A stretch of DNA of 6,812 nucleotides from Deltaproteobacteria bacterium (GTDB lineage Bacteria > Desulfobacterota > DSM-4660 > Desulfatiglandales > B25-G16), in the NCBI GenBank assembly GCA_003646935.1, contig QMLW01000100.1, positions 1 to 6,812 on the forward strand. Direction: 5' to 3'. Shown in pieces: positions 6,226-6,812 of this stretch; within the stretch, counting starts at the first letter, position 1, and each line of letters starts with the position of its first letter. The notes under the pieces were generated by a model, which was not told where the DNA came from, did not search any database, and was given only the letters and a program-made list of their open reading frames with translations. Both the position numbers and the translations under genes were made by a program.

Positions 6226-6812
6226 ATGGCACTAGATTGGTTAATAAGGGATAACGAGGTAAAGGATCATCAGCTTTTCGGCGATGAGCACTTTGGCAAA
6301 GAGCCGCCGTGCACCACGTATGAGAAGAAACCCATTGTAAATCCGGATACCGGGGAAGCGGTCGAGGGGCTTACAACGGCATGGGTTACCTTGAATAACC
6401 CCGCCCAGTTCAACTCGTACACCACGGAGATGGTAAAGGGAGTGATCGCCGGGATGCACAAAGCATCCATGGAACGCGATGTGATGGCAATCATCTTCAC
6501 CGCTGCCGGAGATAGGGCCTTTTGCACCGGTGGTAATACCAAGGAGTATGCCGAGTATTATTCCAAGAGGCCACTGGAATACGCGCAGTACATGGATCTG
6601 TTCTCCGGAATGGTAGATGGGATTCTCAAGGCTCGAAAGCCCGTGATTTGCAGATGCAACGGGCTGAGGATTGCGGGAGGCCAGGAGATCGGCCAGGCAT
6701 GCGATTTCACCGTGGCTGCGGATACCGCTGCATTCGGGCAGGCGGGCACGAGGCACGGCTCGACCCCTACCGGTGGCTCCACCGATTTCCTCCCATGGAA
6801 CCTGACAATGGA
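6226..6812 (+). CDS. bamA: 6-oxocyclohex-1-ene-1-carbonyl-CoA hydrolase (5' part)
   Basis: Crotonase-superfamily ring-opening hydrolase (also called oah). It adds water to 6-oxocyclohex-1-ene-1-carbonyl-CoA and cleaves the ring C-C bond to give 3-hydroxypimelyl-CoA, the committed ring-opening step of anaerobic aromatic degradation. About 195 residues are present and the window ends in-frame, so roughly half of the usual 375-380 residue protein is missing. Family-typical stretches include NPAQFNSYTTEMVKGVIAG (58-76), AFCTGGNTKEYAEYYSKRP (oxyanion-hole loop, about 98-116), CRCNGLRIAGGQEIG (142-156) and FGQAGTRHGSTPTGGSTDF further on. These distinguish it from ordinary enoyl-CoA hydratases. ATG 6226 has a textbook AAGGAGG (6214-6220) 5 bases upstream. 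It follows had by 34 bases with no terminator, so the two are co-transcribed. The gene is a widely used marker for anaerobic aromatic degraders. Confidence 0.95.
   Translation, partial: MALDWLIRDNEVKDHQLFGDEHFGKEPPCTTYEKKPIVNPDTGEAVEGLTTAWVTLNNPAQFNSYTTEMVKGVIAGMHKASMERDVMAIIFTAAGDRAFCTGGNTKEYAEYYSKRPLEYAQYMDLFSGMVDGILKARKPVICRCNGLRIAGGQEIGQACDFTVAADTAAFGQAGTRHGSTPTGGSTDFLPWNLTM

Noticed and set aside
1..6812. CRISPR array, tRNA or rRNA gene, insertion sequence, prophage or defence system
   Set aside because: No spaced repeats of CRISPR type, no tRNA-like cloverleaf, and no transposase, integrase or nuclease motifs were seen. Nearly all the DNA is explained by seven metabolic genes.

Overview
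The window looks like chromosomal DNA from a strictly anaerobic bacterium that degrades aromatic compounds. A sulfate-reducing or syntrophic member of the Desulfobacterota is the best guess. The grounds are the pairing of a benzoyl-CoA-pathway alcohol dehydrogenase and ring-opening hydrolase (had, bamA/oah) with a sodium-pumping acyl-CoA decarboxylase subunit and a split B12-dependent methylmalonyl-CoA mutase. The moderate GC content and frequent AGG/ATA codons fit that guess but do not prove it. All seven genes are on the + strand.

Left block (1-3964): the 3' end of a Na+-translocating acyl-CoA decarboxylase beta subunit; the large (mcmA1) and small (mcmA2) subunits of a methylmalonyl-CoA mutase, tightly packed; a 187-bp gap holding a hairpin; then an acyl-CoA dehydrogenase. 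This block closes with a very strong intrinsic terminator (stem 4047-4090).

Control region (4091-4213): an unusually dense promoter with a perfect TTGACA, two overlapping -10 candidates, and three separate dyad symmetries lying upstream of, inside and downstream of the promoter. This points to regulated transcription of the right block.

Right block (4214-6812): an SDR oxidoreductase, then 6-hydroxycyclohex-1-ene-1-carbonyl-CoA dehydrogenase (had), then the first half of 6-oxocyclohex-1-ene-1-carbonyl-CoA hydrolase (bamA), cut by the window end. A five-unit 7-bp repeat lies between the SDR gene and had.

Together: Had oxidises the hydrated dienoyl-CoA ring and BamA opens it to 3-hydroxypimelyl-CoA. 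The SDR and acyl-CoA dehydrogenase are plausible, unproven, beta-oxidation-type steps on ring-cleavage or other acyl-CoA products. The mutase and decarboxylase would interconvert succinyl-CoA, methylmalonyl-CoA and propionyl-CoA and conserve energy as a Na+ gradient, although the decarboxylase could instead act on glutaconyl-CoA from glutaryl-CoA. I see no clearly new biological system. The most unusual features are the multi-dyad promoter, a possible NADP+-type cofactor site in Had, and a His in place of the usual catalytic Asn in the SDR.
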